This document shows positions 1 to 11,974 of a DNA stretch of 64,000 bases, piece after piece. The notes under the pieces were generated by a model, which worked only from the letters and a program-made list of their open reading frames with translations, searched no databases and had not been told where the DNA came from. Within the stretch, counting starts at the first letter, position 1. Each line of letters starts with the position of its first letter. The position numbers and the translations under genes were made by a program. This stretch comes from Botryosphaeria dothidea (Eukaryota; Ascomycota; Dothideomycetes; Botryosphaeriales; Botryosphaeriaceae), in NCBI GenBank assembly GCA_011503125.2, contig WWBZ02000013.1:682001-746000 (forward strand), given 5' to 3'.

Positions 1-919
1 ACGGAAGAAAGGAGTTTTCGGGTTGAAGGCCTGATGCAGGAAATGGTCGGTCTCTTTGGTTTTCCCTCGGCGTTGATTTTCTAACACAATCTCAGCCATG
101 CGGAGTTTGGACTTCATCTGCCTTTTCATTTGTTTTGGGCCAGTTAGGAGAGTCATGGGACGGTAATCTTGTAGCTTTCTATGGGCTTTTGGTTTGTAGG
201 GCCGCGTGGCTGTGGCCGCTATAGTGGCAACGCTGAACTCTAGGTATGCCTTTGTGCGAGAATACAAATCCTCTAAATCGAGCACCGATGATACGGACTG
301 GCATAGCGATGGCTTCTGCAAAAGTGCAAAGACCGACAGGGCAGGCGCGTGACGGGGGCCCAAAGAAAGGCGTCTGCAAGATGGCCTAGGCGGGGATTGA
401 GGCTCGGCTGAGCCAGAAGCGCGCGTGACGCTCGTCGGACTGGGTGGTGGGGTTGAATCAGTAGGTTGGGAAGGAGACGAGGGCGGCAGGGCGGCAGGGC
501 GGCAGGGTGGCAGGAGTAGCGGCTAGATGTGTCTTGTTCGTGCCGGTGCGAGGTGTGGGCTGGAACGCCGGAGTATACTGCGAGCTGTGGCGATCTCTTA
601 ACAGGGCCTAAGCCGGGCTTGAGCTCACACAAAGCCAGCGATCCACGTACACCTGGCGGCGGGCGGTTCGGCATTTGCTACTCCCCGGTTTGGCGCTGTC
701 CAGGTCGAAAATGGACGAAAAGACGACGCACCAGCGAGCCGCGGGACGGCTTGCTTGGCGGGAAGCTACGAGCCGTGCAGGCCGGCAAGCTTTCGCCACA
801 TAGGAAGTGGGTGCCGAGTGGACTGCATCCATGTAGCAGCAGCGGAGAAGCCGTCATACCTCGACAGCTCCTCAGAAACCACAGCCTCGACTTCATCTTC
901 TGGCCTTCGACACACGCCA
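1..919. other. Intergenic, no gene recognised
   Basis: GC-rich sequence upstream of the Zn2Cys6 gene. It contains a short run of GGCGGCAGG repeats near 480-510. Open frames exist on both strands but show no recognisable family or signal sequence. Confidence 0.5.
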
Positions 920-2313
920 ATGTTGCTGCTGCCTTGCCCGCGCCGCCACAGCCGGGACATGTGGAGAGGCCCGAGCTTGGCCCGAGCCGCTGGCGAAGGC
1001 CGACCCAGGCCAAGCGCCATCGTCGCCAACGTCGCCTGCCAGCCTTGCCGGCGCCGGAAGCACAAGGTACCCAACCCCTCCGCCGATGCCTCCAAAGCCC
1101 CGTTGACGTCCGCAGTGCGATGGCCAGCGCCCCGTGTGCACCCCCTGCCTGGGCAAGACGCGATCCGACTGCGTCTACGATGCCACCGCCGACAAGAGAC
1201 GCACAACCGCCTTGAAGGCTCGTGTCCAACACCTGAGCAAACAAGCCGAGGATCTCGAGGATATCGTGCGGGGCATCGCCGCTGCCTCAGACCCTGGAGT
1301 CGCCTTCGCCACCGTCCGCCAGCTAATCGCCGAAGGCTTCGAGCAAGCCGCGGACGTCGCCGATACATTCAGACAGGAGCGTTCCGAGGAGGAGAGGGAG
1401 GAGGAGGAGGAGGAGGAGGAGGAGGAGGAGGAGGAAGAGGAAGAGGAAGAGGAGAAGGCCTCTCAGTGGAATCGCCGGGAGGATGGTGCTACGCCGAATG
1501 ACTCCACAGCCTCATACATGTACCCTCCCTCGACCAACGAAACCTTTGTCAATCGCGTTGATCCGGGAGGAATCTCCTTCTCGCCATGGAAATTCCACGT
1601 ACAAAACGAGCCGTTGCAGTTTGTACAGTCCGATTACGAAAATACTCCTATAGAGGTAAGCATTTCTGGCCAGTGCCTGTCCAGACAAGCCCGGCGGGTT
1701 CAGGATGACTCGTCGCAATCTTCTGAGGAGACCAATACAGAGTCCAGACTGTGCTTTTCGTCCAGTGAGGTGTCCATGTGTTGGCCTTCACTTGAAAGAG
1801 GCGCTTCTGTCGATGCGCTATCTTTGTCTCCGATTGAAATATAAGTGCCAAGCCATCTTTTGACATGTCGCCGACAACGCTTTCGCGTAGATCCCACCGC
1901 CTTGCCTCCTGCATGCCCTCGGTTGAATTCTTCGTTTCGGTCCTGGTGCCGTCGGTGTCTACGCGCCGCTTGATTTCACCAGGATTCCTGCTTCTTTTTC
2001 GCTAACGCCACGGATCCAGTTATCCGGTCACTATTGGCCATCCGGCAATGAGACGAACTTCGGATTCCAGACGATAGCCCAAGAGACGCAATGGTGCGAG
2101 TACAAAACCACTGTCGGTTCGGAGCATGCCAGCCAGGACAGTGGGCTCCGGCAATCCGAGTCCGTCTTCTTTGATGCAGAACAAGTGCTCCTGAGACATT
2201 CCTTCTGATTTTCTTATAGGTATTCCAGCAATCCAATGGTCGACGGTGCCGCACAGAGATTCGGCATGCCGTATGCAGGCCCATCTTGGTACATGAATTC
2301 TTCCGGATCGTAG
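920..2313 (+). CDS. Zn(II)2Cys6 transcription factor
   Basis: Predicted nuclear DNA-binding regulator. The binuclear cluster is split by an intron at 1067-1115: the first exon ends in ACQPCRRRKHK and the second opens with CDGQRPVCTPCLGKTRSDC, giving the six-cysteine spacing of the GAL4-type domain followed by a short linker and a heptad-like segment (LKARVQHLSKQAEDLEDIV). A very acidic run of about 25 glutamates lies at 1387-1456. A donor at 1656 (GTAAG) and an acceptor at 2019 after a GCTAAC branch motif rejoin the frame; this 364-nt interval may hide a small exon. A last intron at about 2160-2219 leads to a C-terminus ending at 2313. I chose the ATG at 920; 959 is also possible. The target is unknown; MFS and monooxygenase genes lie downstream on the other strand. 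Family is certain, gene structure after 1655 is not. Confidence 0.75.
1387..1456 (+). repeat. GAG/GAA microsatellite in coding sequence
   Basis: A nearly pure run of GAG and GAA codons inside the Zn2Cys6 gene, read in frame as polyglutamate. Length is probably variable between strains. Confidence 0.8.
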
Positions 2314-3332
2314 CGTGCTCAATTTATATCCTCAGTCTCAGCCGCCATCATCAACCCGAGGTGTCATGCCAATGGTCTCTGTATTGTATCTGCGTCGTTG
2401 GTACGCATGGGTGTGCAATCCCGCGCCGGGTGATTCAGCGGGTCCGGTTTCTCGGGCTTTTCCCTTTGCGATCTTGCCAGGAAGGGATGACACCACGACG
2501 GGAGATCTAGCCGCGTCGAAAGTCACCATCAGCTGTCATGAACGTCTTGACAACTGCAGATGAGCTTCAAAGGCTGATGCGTCCCAAAGCAGGAGTTGAT
2601 GTCAGCACGCCCGACTTTCTTCCCACGACAGCAGAGTTGTGCAGGCCGCAGGAGAGCGAATAATTTCCTACGTACTGATTGGAACCATGGACGTTCGCCG
2701 TTTGACCTTCGGGATCCGCTTCGTGTTAGAACCGCTGACTGAAAGGCGGGAACCGACGCCCTATACGAGGCGACATCTTGGCCAGATGATGTCAGCACTG
2801 TCGGCACCATGGCTGAGCACCGGCCTCACCTCTGAAAAGGACAGTCTTGATGGCATTTTCCATACGTTTTGATGGCTCCCCCGTTGCGGGACGGCGACAG
2901 ACTGAGAGGAAGGAGACGGAGTATATACGCTCGATGGCCTGCCGGCAAGTCTGGAAGACTATCTGAAAGCACGTTACGTATGTATGACACATTCAACGCA
3001 ACCCGGACCTTTTGTCCGCCTCCGCCGTGGCCACAATCACAGAGGCTCCATGCAGACTAGTGGGGCGCTGGATGTCCCATCCTACTGGGCGACGGGATGT
3101 ATTAAGGGACGCACAGAGAGGGGGGGAAGACAGGCTACCGCGCTTGGGGGGGGGGGGGGCTGAGATCATCACATGTTGCAGAGAGTAGTCGCTTGCCCCT
3201 GCAGAATTTTTCGGTGGAATACTATCTATAGTGTGACTCGCGTGGAGTGGCGATAGTGGCGACAGGGAACCGACCGACCGGGAATTGGTAGAGCTTGTCC
3301 GAAGATGGCTCCAGTGATCTTCCCGTTCCCGG

Positions 3333-3382
<50 letters not shown>

Positions 3383-4056
3383 CAGGCCGACAAATGGTGG
3401 AGCTTTCGAGACAGTGTATGTTCACACTGATCGACAAGCTGTTTCTGCCCGCCAATTTGCCCGTTTGCCATCGCAACGGTCCTCTGGAAACCCTTTCTCT
3501 TGTCAATTAAGGATCCCTCAGTGCCTTTGACACTCGGAGCCGAGCGTGTGCAGTGAACTATTCTATCTTTCTCCAGTGTCAAACCTGCTTCATGTTGCGA
3601 ACATTTTGCTGCTGTTATGGCTGAGTTGGGATGACCTAGCAGCTTCCTTAGATCTGTCGTTCATTGCTTCTGCGGAGCGTCAGCGGTTTTCCGGTTGGCT
3701 AGACTCTTTATGGGTTTCTCCTACGGCACTGGAGTTTCGCTCGACGATCACGTGACCTCATAAATGACATGTTGCAAAATTTGGCCCAGTAAATTCAATG
3801 ACGAAAACGAATACTTGAAACTCCATGAGGTAAAATACTTGTTCATAGGCATCACTTATCACGCGGGAGTTTGTTTCACAGCCCTCGCCCTACGCCTCGC
3901 TTCCACGACAGGTGATAAGCGCCATACTTCAGGGTTCAGACCACTGTCGGCAACCGTGTTGCGCTAAATCTCGCGAAATAGCGTAGAGAGAGCAAGAACA
4001 CTCGTCTGTTCATGTCTGTAGAGATGTATTATAGTGCCTACATATCATATAATGGC
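2314..4056. other. Intergenic region with microsatellites
   Basis: No open frame here resembles a known protein. Contains a 14-base G tract (3146-3159) and an adjoining TA/GA microsatellite (3337-3382). It separates the ends of the regulator (+) and the permease (-), so it holds their 3' regions. Confidence 0.5.
3337..3382. repeat. (TA)n-(GA)n microsatellite
   Basis: About 14 TA units pass directly into nine GA units. Apparent open frames here (poly-Ile-Tyr) are artefacts of the repeat. Confidence 0.95.
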
Positions 4057-5637
4057 TTATAGAACGAACTCGAAGTACAGCTCATCGTAACTTCCTTTCT
4101 CATCATCCGACAGCCTCGCGCGCTCGGCCTCGCGCTTCTTGTTCTTCCAGACCAGCAACGCCGCAAAAGCGCTCACGAACACAAACCCCAGCACCGTGAA
4201 AACCAGACCGGTAGTGAAGCCCGTCTGGTAGCGGGGCGCCTCGCGCTTGAAGAAGACCTGCGAGGAGATGAAGTTGGCGCAGTTGCCGAAGCCGCTCATC
4301 CAGGCCATGCCGACGGCGAGGTAGGTGCGGCCGCGCAGGTTGGCCGACAGCCAGCTGAACAGGATGGCCATCTGCGGGAACGTGCCGGCGGCCATGAAGA
4401 AGAGGGCCGAGTAGCGCACGCCGGGGCGCGGCACGTAGACGCGCTCGACGATCCAGCCGACCAGCTGCAGGCTGATGGCGAGCAGCAGGAAGGGGGCGCG
4501 CAGGTTGAGGCGCGCGGCCAGCCACGTCAGCGAGAAGGTGAAGACGATGCCGGTGGCCCAGACGGGCATGGTCATCAGCTGCGCGACGGCGCGCGTCCAG
4601 CCGAGCTCGGTGAGGATGGTGGGCGCGAAGGCGGCGATCGACGAGGCGGTGAAGTCGCAGCAGACGAAGCACATGGTCGACAGGTGGACGCGCCAGTCGA
4701 TCAGGACTTTCCAAATGGGCACGCTGTCGGCCGCGGAGCCTTTGGTCTCGGTGCCACGAGACTCCTCCAGGTTTGAGAGGAGGCGCTCACGCTCCTCGGG
4801 CTTCAAGAACCAGGTCTGGGCGTCGTGCGGGAGATTTGGGCAGAATGTGATGACGAATACCGAGACGAAGACGGTCATTACTAGAAGGGTCTCGGTCAAC
4901 AGACAATCCAGTGAGTTTCCAAGGTCTATACCTACATCCTTCAATAATGAAGACCCAGCGCCATCCTTGGTAGCCTGCGGTACCGTCCATATTCTGTATC
5001 GCGTATGCAAGGAGACCGGAGAACAGGGGACCGGCCAGAGCGAAGTTGAAGAACCATGCAAAACGGAGAGCCGCCTCACGTTTCGTGTAGTATACGGAAA
5101 TGAGGTAAGTTGCACCGGCGGGAAGAGATGCCTCAAAAGTGCCCATCAGGAAGCGGACAACCAGCAGCCCGGCGTAGCTTTTCGTTAGTCCCTGACACAT
5201 TCCCAATATTCCTGTCGATACAATCAGCGCTGAGTTGACGTCGCCGTCCAAACCAACGTACCCAGAAGCATCATTTGACCCCCAAGCAAGTATCCAGGGC
5301 GAATGCGGTTTGCATTCAAGATCAAATTTGCCGGAATTTCGGCCAGCACGAAAGGGATGTAAAAGATAACCAAAGCGACATTGTACCCGTTCGCCGGCAT
5401 ATTTAGTGCACCCTCCAGTCCATTGGGAGTTCCGATCCCCAAAGCTCGCGCATTCGCAATGTTTGTCCGGTCCAGGAAGAGAAGCGTGTACAGCACACCC
5501 GTGATTGGGATCAATACCATGTCTCGCCTCCGGAGCAGTTTCCGGTCCAGTGCGGGGTCGTGGTCCGCAATGTGTTCCACAACATTGCTCGGCGCAACCT
5601 TCGCGTCTTGTGGGGTTGACTCCATGACTTCAGCCAT
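4057..5637 (-). CDS. MFS permease, allantoate/anion:cation symporter (Dal5-like) family
   Basis: Plasma-membrane major facilitator superfamily transporter of about 491 residues, the normal size. Exons on the minus strand are 5637-5262, 5211-4936 and 4880-4057; introns at 5212-5261 (GTACG...ACAG) and 4881-4935 (GTAGG...CTAG) restore one frame. Family marks: the first helix followed by LFLDRTNIANARALG, then GLTKSYAGLLVVRFLMGTFEA and GYQGWRWVFIIEG, all characteristic of the ACS/Dal5 family (allantoate, nicotinate, pantothenate and other organic anions). The long central loop has an SR-rich charged stretch, followed by six more helices and a charged tail. Start at 5637 gives a soluble N-terminus of about 40 residues before the first helix. 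The neighbouring FAD monooxygenase could act on the imported compound, but that is inference; the substrate cannot be read from the sequence. Confidence 0.9.
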
Positions 5638-6541
5638 CTTGCGGTACGACCAGCAAAGACAATGCGCACGATGGAGAGATGGGCGTTTTTAGGTTGCGAG
5701 AAGGACGGTAGCGTCGAAGAACTTGGAATAGAATAGCCGATGGCAAACACCGGCGTTGGGGGCGGTTCTGAAGCATGCAAGGACCAAGAAGGAAGGTCGT
5801 AAATCACGCTTGATTTGCATGCAGCAAGAGCCGTTGTAAAACGCTAGAGATGGACCAGATCGACGTCTTCATGCACGCTAACTGCAGGCAACAACAGCAG
5901 AGATACGTGGGATGGGGGGAATGTAGATATCTATCACACTTGAGCGCGATTGCGAACAATAGGACGGATATTTATACCATTCGTCTGCATGTAGGACAGG
6001 GTAGCGTCGTCTCGTCCCATCATTGGAAACCTGTCCGCTATCATCTCCGTTATTGGCAGTGACAGCGAACGATGGACGCTGATTAAGGAGAACAAGACGG
6101 GACGGATTCTAACCTGATATGGTAGCTTCCCGAGAGCTCGGCCTATCGGGATATTTGATTTATAGAAGGGTCTCGTAGCCGGCGCTAGCGCAGAATCTTC
6201 CCATGTATCATACGCCTGTCGACTGCCAAAAAGAGCACGATCTGATGATTCCGACCAATCAAGTTTAACAGCAGGATCACACATCCCCTGTACAGACTTT
6301 TGAGATCGTGTACACTAAAGTGCGGCCGCAAATCCTTCTGTCTTGATGCCGACAGGCCTTTTTGCCTGAAGCGCGCTTCTCGCGACATTGCTTGGTGGGA
6401 GCTCTATCCATCCAGCGGACTGACATACAGCTATCGCAGATCAGAGTGGTGAGATCACAGCCCGCAGAGACGGTTATGAGATTGCATGGTTTCCGTGATT
6501 GTTGAGCACACTCTCCGCGCAGGGTCAAGTGGCAGATCGTC
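5638..6541. other. Intergenic, promoter side of the MFS gene
   Basis: No gene seen. Upstream region of the permease and 3' flank of the FAD monooxygenase; both are transcribed leftward. Confidence 0.5.
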
Positions 6542-7837
6542 TCAGTCTCTTGCAGGGGTCCCATTCTGCCGTGCCGCTACCAGGCCCCAGAATTCGTGCT
6601 CTGCTCTCTCGAGGTCTGCTGAAATATCGTACTGCCATATCCAGTGCAGACTCTGATTCCCGTGTTCCACGATTTTCCCCATGTCACTGCCTAATTCAGG
6701 ATCAAGCCAGAGTCTGATGATGCCGGCCGCATGGCTTGTCGTCACGACCTTCTGCGCCCGTGGTCGTCTAATAGAGTCGTACACCCTGAAAGCGGGTTCC
6801 AGCTGTTCAGGCGTCTTGACCAAAGCCAGCAAATCCGCGAGAACCACAGCGTCTTCCAGTGCTTGGCCGGCGCCAGCAGCTTGATGCGGGCACATAGCGT
6901 GAGCAACGTCGCCGAGCAGACATATCCGGCTTTTATAGTAGGTCGAGGTTTCGGGGTGATGCCAAGTTGGCCACCTGAGGGGCATGGCCCAGTCCAGAAG
7001 CTTCAGAAGCCGCTCGTCGAGCTCAGCCAAGTCCGCCACCATTTCCTCCGTGGTACAAGGCACTGCTGAGCCTCCTTGGGTCCATGGATTGTCGTCTTGG
7101 ACGAAGAAGACAAAATTCTCCTCTTTGCCTTTGGATATTGGGTAGAGCACGAGGCCTTTTCCCTGCGCCATGAACCATTTGGCATCCCCTGCATGCTTGC
7201 CTAGAATCCCCTTCGTCTTGTCCATGGGAAGGATGCCTCGGTAGACGTACATGCCGCAGTACTTGGGTGGAACCTCCTCAGGCGCAACATCGCCGAGTAC
7301 CGCTTGCCGTGTGATGCCATTTACTCCATCACCGCCAACAACGGCGCCAGTGGCAATAGCTTCTCCGTCTTCGAAAGCGACTACAACCTTGCCGTCTATT
7401 TGCTTAAGGGAGACCGCACGTTTGCCGAAAACCACGGTCTCAGGCGGGATGAAGCTTGTCATAATGTCGAGGAGATCCTTTCGATGAGCACTGCTCCTGG
7501 TGAAGTACGGCGCTCCCACCAGGCCGCGAGTCCAGCCTCTCTTCTCGCCCAAGCCGGGCTCGGCATAGAGTGCGTCGAACATGCTGTGCTCGAATTCGGG
7601 CCTCTCATTCTCGGTGGCGGCCCTGTTGTACTGCTCGCGGAAGCGCGGGTCGATGAGGTTGATGGCGTTCAACGTATTCGGCCCAAAGCCGATTCCTGCG
7701 CCCAGCGTAGAGAATGCATCGGCGGCCTCGTATATCTTCACAGGTACCCCGCGCTTGATTAGGCCGATAGCAAGAGCCAGGCCACCAATTCCGGCGCCCA
7801 GGATGGCGATGGTGGGACCTGATTCGGATGCTTCCAT
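6542..7837 (-). CDS. FAD-dependent monooxygenase, salicylate-hydroxylase-like
   Basis: Single-exon protein of 431 residues, typical for group A flavoprotein hydroxylases, which use NAD(P)H and O2 to hydroxylate aromatic rings. The ATG at 7837 places the dinucleotide motif GAGIGG at residues 13-18 and the E of KIYEA at the end of the second strand. The DG motif (GGDGVNGITRQAVLG) lies near residue 190 and the second FAD motif (GDVAHAMCPHQAAGAGQALEDA) near residue 330. The latter is closest to fungal salicylate/6-hydroxynicotinate-type hydroxylases. An in-frame extension to 7987 is low in similarity and probably leader. The protein has no signal peptide, so it is expected in the cytosol. It lies between the permease and a secreted glycoprotein, all on the minus strand but with separate promoters. 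The exact substrate is not determinable. Confidence 0.88.
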   Translation of the reverse strand: MEASESGPTIAILGAGIGGLALAIGLIKRGVPVKIYEAADAFSTLGAGIGFGPNTLNAINLIDPRFREQYNRAATENERPEFEHSMFDALYAEPGLGEKRGWTRGLVGAPYFTRSSAHRKDLLDIMTSFIPPETVVFGKRAVSLKQIDGKVVVAFEDGEAIATGAVVGGDGVNGITRQAVLGDVAPEEVPPKYCGMYVYRGILPMDKTKGILGKHAGDAKWFMAQGKGLVLYPISKGKEENFVFFVQDDNPWTQGGSAVPCTTEEMVADLAELDERLLKLLDWAMPLRWPTWHHPETSTYYKSRICLLGDVAHAMCPHQAAGAGQALEDAVVLADLLALVKTPEQLEPAFRVYDSIRRPRAQKVVTTSHAAGIIRLWLDPELGSDMGKIVEHGNQSLHWIWQYDISADLERAEHEFWGLVAARQNGTPARD

Positions 7838-8381
7838 TGTCTTGGCGTTTTCTGGTGCTCCAGGAGGTGGTTGCTGTTGGTCGGGCCTGTAAAAGGGAAA
7901 AGCTTCTTTTCTTCTCAACACGACACTGATGTTGCAAGGAGATGTCGTCCAGGGCGAGCGGGGCAGTCGGCCGCCCAGCCAGCGCATTTATCCTGTCCTA
8001 CCCCAGCTCTCTTACTCATATCTGCATCGCACCCCTGCTTATCGCCGAAGCGAAATGCCCGTCAGCGATGCAGATGTGCAATCCCCTTCCGTCGCACCTG
8101 CAATTTATCCTCGACGTATGCGGGCCTGGCACGCAAAAACGGTTGTTTCGTGCAGAAGAGGCCCGAATATCATCGTCCACCGCCGTCTGGAAAATTTTAT
8201 ACATTAGTAGAGGATAATCTACTCTATAACTCTAACCAATGTATCCGTATCATATTCTCGATTTAGTGCAGTAACACTGCGTATGAAGTCCTCACGCGAG
8301 TGAGAAAAGGATGCATTGTAAGCCAAACCCGGGAGCTGATGCACGTACTTACCACCTCTGTGCTTCTCCAACCTCGCCTTC
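7838..8381. other. Intergenic
   Basis: Promoter of the FAD monooxygenase and 3' flank of the GPI-type glycoprotein. No gene recognised. Confidence 0.5.
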
Positions 8382-10813
8382 TCAAACCCCTCCCACCAAC
8401 AGGCTCAACATCACCACCACCGCGAACAGCTCCCCACCCACCACCCTTCGCGCCACCGCGCTGCCCGACGACGGCAATGCCGACCCAGACGATCCCACCA
8501 ACCCAGACGATCCCGCCGTCGACGACGTCGTCCTCCCACTCCCACCCAACCCAGAATCAACCAACCCGCCCAGCCCCCCCTCCTCCGTCGCACTCGCGCT
8601 CGCAGCAGTACCCGCCCCCTCCTCTCCCTGCTGCACCACCACCGTCCGCCCCGCCCCATCCGTCGTCATCACCAGCGTCGTTTTCTCGCCCTCCCCAACC
8701 GTCACCGTCCCGCCCGCCGTCAGCGTCTGCCCCGCGACGACGAGCGGCGGAGCGGCGCTGCTGGGTGTGGGCGGGGGCGCGGCGTAGGCGACCGTGCTCG
8801 TGCCATCGACGTCGACGACGACGACGACGACGCGCGACCCTGCGGCGTCGGTCGTCAGCGCCACGGCGCCGCCGTCGAGCGTCAGGGGCGGCGCGCCCGG
8901 CGTGAGCGTCGTGCCGGCGACGACGTACGCGGAGCCGGAGGGGCGGAGGGTCTGGCCGTTGGCGAGCGTGAGCGTCGGCAGCGCGGGGGCGAGGAGGAGC
9001 GCGGGTTTTGTGGGCGGCGGTGCGGCGGTGTAGGGGACGGTGCCGCTGGCGCCGATGAGGACGATGGGCGAGCCGGCGGCGTTGGTGGTGAGGGCGATGA
9101 TGGTGGCGGGCGAGGAGGAGTCGGCATCGCTGCCGCCGAGGGTGAGGGCGGGGGAGTCGGGTGCGAGCGTCTGGCCGGAGATGATGTAGGCGGAGCCGGA
9201 GGGGGGGATGGTCTGGCCGTCGGCGAGGGTGAGCGTTGGGGGTTCTGGGGTTGCTGCTGCTGCTGCCGGGGGAGCGGCGGTGGGGAGGGTGATGGTGCTG
9301 CTGCCGCCGACGATGATGGCTGCAGGCTGGGATTCGGGTTGTGACGGAGGCTGGTCGTTCTCGGGACCCTGGGTAGAGGGTTGTGGTGCGGGATTGTTGG
9401 CCGTGGGGACGACGATCGGGGTGTTGTCGACCACAGCCGTTTGTCCGGCCGTGAGGGTCGATGAGCCCACCACTACGGCGGGGATGCTTGTGCTACTCCC
9501 TGAGATTACGGTCTGGATAGCGGTCGGGACCACGGACACGCTCGTCGAGCCTACGGGAATAATCTGGGCAGGCTGCGAAGTCTCGCCCGGTCCTGGTACT
9601 TGCACGGGTGCTTCTGAAGTAGGTGGCAAGTCTGTTCCGGCTTGCGTGGACGGCGGCGCGGGAGCCACTGGGGGTTGTTCGGGCTCCGAAGTCTCTTCTG
9701 GGTCTGGTGCTTGCACAGTTGTTTCCGAAGCAGGAGGCAGGACTGTTGGGGCCTTGGTGGATGGCGCAGGGGCTTCCGGAGGGTTTCCAGGCTGCGCGGT
9801 AGTCGTCGGGAACTCGGTACGTCCTGTGGAGATGGGAACATCACCAATAGTGGAACGTGTTGGTTCGCTAGTAGTGTCTTCGTCGCCTTCATATGACACC
9901 GAAGGAACAGTCAGAAGGGCCGCTGTCGTGAGATAGTTAACTGGAACGGAAACTGAATGCATGCAGCTGGGAAATGCCGCTTCATCTGGGAATGCGTCGA
10001 TCAGAAACGCAGAGAACTCCCCAACGGGGTCCCGCTCTGTAAGGCATCCCCAGTTGATACCCCGAACATCATCATAGACGCCACTTTGAGTTCTAAACCC
10101 GCCAGGTTGCCGCAGGCGTGTCCTAGTTCCAGTAAAGAACCACTCGTTGAAGTCGGGATGCGACTTGAGAATCACATCACGTCTGGTTTGCGGACAGGTA
10201 AGGGCCAACCAGTAATCCGTTCCATAGTCTCCCATCTCTTGCGGATATGTCCTGCTTGTTGTCAGCGTATACACAACGCCCCTTGTGCGAAATGGACATA
10301 CAGTGTAGTCGTGGTGTTGTCAAACAATGTGATGGGACAAATAGCAGTACCTGCTTCGTTCGTGAGTTGCGGGGTATAATTCCCAGGTAGCCCTATCGTA
10401 TTTGTAACAGTTCTGGTTGTGTTCCTGCGCGTATTGATTACTGTGACGATAGGAGCATATGTGATCGTCTCCGTAAACTTGACCGGCCTCCACACCCATT
10501 GCTGATAATCCGGACCATTGAGGCGGCAAGAAGTCCAGCAGGTCGACGCGGTGGCTGTTAGTGGAATGGTTGATGATGTGCTATTAATCGGTGCAGTAGT
10601 TGTTTCTGGGGCAGTTGACGGCGTGCTATCAAATGGCGTTGTGGTTGATGGTGAAACGGTCGACGAGGTACCATCAAGCGGTACGGCTATGTGAGGCATT
10701 AATCTTCCAACTCGCAACTATTGCCAGGGATATGCAAGCATACCCTGCTGAGGAAATGCATGCCCAGCTGTGATCACTAAAGAAACCGCCAGCACTATCG
10801 CACCGATATACAT
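8382..10813 (-). CDS. Secreted Ser/Thr/Pro-rich cell-surface protein with C-terminal GPI-type signal
   Basis: Predicted wall or surface glycoprotein of 774 residues. Exons on the minus strand are 10813-10744, 10686-10302 and 10251-8382, with introns at 10687-10743 (GTATGC...CATAG) and 10252-10301 (GTATGT...GCAG). The first exon encodes a clear signal peptide (MYIGAIVLAVSLVITAGHA). A Thr/Ser stretch follows, then a domain with about seven cysteines and aromatic motifs (CWTSC, YQQWVW, DYWLALTCP). After it come about 450 residues rich in Pro, Ser, Thr and Val, with degenerate repeats such as TLADGQTIPPSGSAY and TLANGQTLRPSGSAY spaced about 100 residues apart. The last 25 residues are hydrophobic (LFAVVVMLSLLVGG) after a small-residue stretch, the pattern of a GPI attachment signal. 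GC-rich coding produces long false open frames on the plus strand. No enzymatic domain seen. Confidence 0.82.
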
Positions 10814-11974
10814 GCTGAGCGACAAATTTTATTGTTGAATCTAATGTCGAATACAGCAAATGCACAAACCGAACCGGTGGAACAAGCAGGCCGGGTGCGA
10901 CAAGAACGTGAATATCCATGCAAATGTGCAGAAGAGCTCTAGAAATACGTTCGGATCTGCTTCTCGGCAATATCTGGGCGTCAGCAGCCACAATATAAAA
11001 ATTCCTGGTTTTTGGCTCGATTTCAGCGTAGATTCTGCCGGAAAAGCTTTGGATACGGGCAAAAATTGTTTTGCACAATGATAAAGGCATGACTGGATAT
11101 CTGAATGGCATACTCGGCTGGTTCCAGAGCCAGAAGGAGATCACATTCTGATGTCTGGCGCTGGAATCGGTGCGGTTCCGTGATAATAATTGTCGGTCCC
11201 AACAGAGTGCAAGGCCGCGAAATGCAGGAAGTCAGCGGAGCACTAAAAAAAAGCGTTCGGGAAAGACCAAAACGGAAAGTCTCCCGACCGGAGGAAGGCT
11301 GAACAGGTGAGAACCCGCTCGAAGATGCAAGGCTGAAGAGGCGAAGCGATCGGGGGCCGAAAAATCCAGCAGGCCGTTTCTTCGTATTCGACTGTGGAAG
11401 CGAGGCTGCAGTGACCAGCCCAGTGTTCCAGGCCTGAGGGCATAGCGAAAGCCAGAGAATGATGTCAATAAGGACTCTCATTGGGAGAAGAGCACAGCAG
11501 GGCCAGATCACGAATCTAGGAAACCCACAGGCCGTGGAGGAAGGTAGATATGGAGAGATGAGTGTGATTAATCACGTGATCATCACCCTACCGCTGCATC
11601 CTTACCTCTTCTCTTCTCTTCTCAAGGTGGTCCCCTCGGTGATGCAAGTCTGGGAAAGAACTCCAAAGCATGGTAGAAAAGGCTTGCCGTTGTGCTTCAC
11701 ACCGTCATACTTTACAATGCTGGAATAGATCTGCAGGGCAAGTCAGGGAACATTGGATAGTGTATGTAGGTTTGTATTAGCGTAACTGTGAGTATCTCTA
11801 CATGTTACTAGGGACTAAGAAGCCCACGTAATTGACGTCGGGTCACCTCAACGTTCGTACTCGTCAGATATACGGGTTTATTCCAAGAAGATTTCATTAT
11901 TCACGAGAACTAAACCCCCTCATTGAAAGCGCGGGAGAACGCGGGTTTAAGAAAACTGCAAGAAGAAATCCCAG
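10814..11974. other. Intergenic
   Basis: Promoter side of the surface-protein gene. Open frames on both strands overlap and resemble nothing; no repeats with terminal structure seen. Confidence 0.5.

Noticed and set aside
3222..3582. Open frames with poly-Ile-Tyr
   Set aside because: Generated by the TA/GA microsatellite.
8300..8905. Pro/Ser-rich open frame on the plus strand
   Set aside because: Antisense to the surface-protein gene; composition mirrors the Pro/Ser/Thr/Gly codons.
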